Source: Halomonas icarae
GTDB lineage: Bacteria; Pseudomonadota; Gammaproteobacteria; Pseudomonadales; Halomonadaceae
Direction of reading: 5' to 3'
Assembly (NCBI RefSeq): GCF_009901955.1
Contig: NZ_WUTS01000001.1
Span: forward strand, 372,001-436,000
DNA: 64,000 nucleotides
The notes under the pieces were generated by a model. That model saw nothing but the letters and a program-made list of their open reading frames with translations. It searched no databases and had not been told where the DNA came from. The translations under genes and the position numbers were made by a program. Below, in pieces: positions 61,199-64,000 of this stretch (its first letter is position 1; every line of letters begins with the position of its first letter).

Positions 61199-61677
61199 GA
61201 CAGGCTGCGCAGTCGCTCGATCAGCTGGCGGGCGGCCTCCTCGAGCAGTTCCTCACGCACGGTGTCGCGACGCTCCTCGCGGCCCAGCAGGTCGCCATCA
61301 TCCACGCTGTAGCGGCGGGTGACTTCGAGGCGCTGCTGGTCGAGCAGATAGGCGCCATCGGCACGCTGTACCGAGAAGGGAGCGACGAGCCGCATCTCCT
61401 CGTCCCGCGGCCCCGACTCCAGCACGCTGACGCGACGCTGGCGAATATCGGGCCTGCCCAGGTTGAGAATCCGGTCGGCGCCGTCATGGACCCGGGTGCC
61501 GGCGGCGACCAGGCGCTGCTCGACCCGCCTGGCCAGGTCGCTGTCGGTCCCCGCCAGGGCGAGCTCGCTCAGCGGTGCCGATGGAGTGTTCAGGCCGCGC
61601 AGCTGAAAGCCGCAGCCGGCGAGAACCAGGCCGGCAGTGCCGACCAGGCCCAGGGTGAGGAAGGAGCGTCGCTGCAT
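61195..61677 (-). CDS. lptE: LPS-assembly lipoprotein LptE
   Basis: 160 residues. Lipobox LAGC at about 19-22, then the typical GFQLRG. LPS assembly partner and plug of LptD in the outer membrane. Located between leuS and holA as in most gammaproteobacteria, 3 bp after the leuS stop. Confidence 0.93.
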   Translation of the reverse strand: MQRRSFLTLGLVGTAGLVLAGCGFQLRGLNTPSAPLSELALAGTDSDLARRVEQRLVAAGTRVHDGADRILNLGRPDIRQRRVSVLESGPRDEEMRLVAPFSVQRADGAYLLDQQRLEVTRRYSVDDGDLLGREERRDTVREELLEEAARQLIERLRSLS

Positions 61678-61680
61678 GGC

Positions 61681-64000
<2,320 letters not shown>

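Overview
The window is GC-rich gammaproteobacterial chromosome. Gene content and protein sequences (leuS-lptE-holA, a PA2778/PA2779-type pair, complete csgDEFG plus csgBA-like genes, rml and pse pathways) suggest a halophilic relative of Halomonas; the genus is my inference, as no rRNA is present. Almost everything on the plus strand from 1 to 45.2 kb is one long surface-polysaccharide locus. It begins inside a Wzc-type tyrosine autokinase and ends with UDP-hexuronate enzymes.

Region 1 (0-22.5 kb): the wzc end, an ABC exporter, a P-loop protein, rmlBD, a HipA-like kinase/DUF3037 pair lodged inside the rml genes, rmlAC, an FdtD-like bifunctional enzyme and FdtB-like aminotransferase (dTDP-Fuc3NAc-type sugar), a GT2, a second paralogous ABC exporter, and a complete pseudaminic acid route (pseB, pseC, pseF, a pseG-pseH fusion, pseI) with a pyruvyltransferase-like gene between pseC and pseF. 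A GT52-like transferase and a GT4 follow. GC-rich precursor-pathway genes alternate sharply with single AT-rich genes (about 8.53-9.65, 10.7-11.7, 15.85-17.0, 20.45-21.4 and 24.2-26.4 kb), most encoding strain-specific transferases. This is a mosaic serotype-type locus.

Region 2 (22.5-24.2 kb): an ISAs1-family element with clear terminal inverted repeats inside a broken IS630-family element.

Region 3 (24.3-45.2 kb): two asparagine-synthetase-like amidotransferases, several GT4 enzymes, an EpsG/Wzy-like membrane protein, a membrane-anchored transglutaminase-fold protein, an RloA/RloB-like (AbiL-like) ATPase/TOPRIM pair, a secreted protein of unknown function with a decayed partial copy 2 kb away, a YdcF-type protein inserted behind a duplicated glycosyltransferase 5' end, a formyltransferase-like/GINT-like fusion, a WecA-like phosphoglycosyltransferase fused to a second polytopic domain, a UDP-glucuronate 4-epimerase and a UDP-HexNAc/hexose 6-dehydrogenase.

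Region 4 (45.6-51.0 kb): a curli locus, csgD-csgE-csgF-csgG then a csgB-like gene and a large csgA-like curlin with about 32 eleven-residue strands, and a convergent small secreted protein that may be a CsgH/CsgC-type chaperone.

Region 5 (51.1-57.7 kb): a DegT-type aminotransferase divergent from a tight operon of GNAT, phytanoyl-CoA-dioxygenase-like, DapDC/ODC-fold PLP enzyme, ATP-grasp ligase and O-antigen-ligase-like membrane protein. I do not recognise this set as a known pathway; it is the best candidate here for an undescribed biosynthetic system.

Region 6 (57.7-64.0 kb): minus-strand housekeeping genes: DUF488, C39-like lipoprotein with TPRs, PA2779-like, holA, lptE and the C-terminal three quarters of leuS.

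Two dispersed repeat families run through the window: arrays of a degenerate 7-bp unit (AGGTTCG/AGGGGCG) at gene borders and once inside a coding sequence, and REP/MITE-like elements (two of about 120 bp with terminal inverted repeats, one 53-bp tandem triplet). No tRNA, rRNA or CRISPR array was seen.
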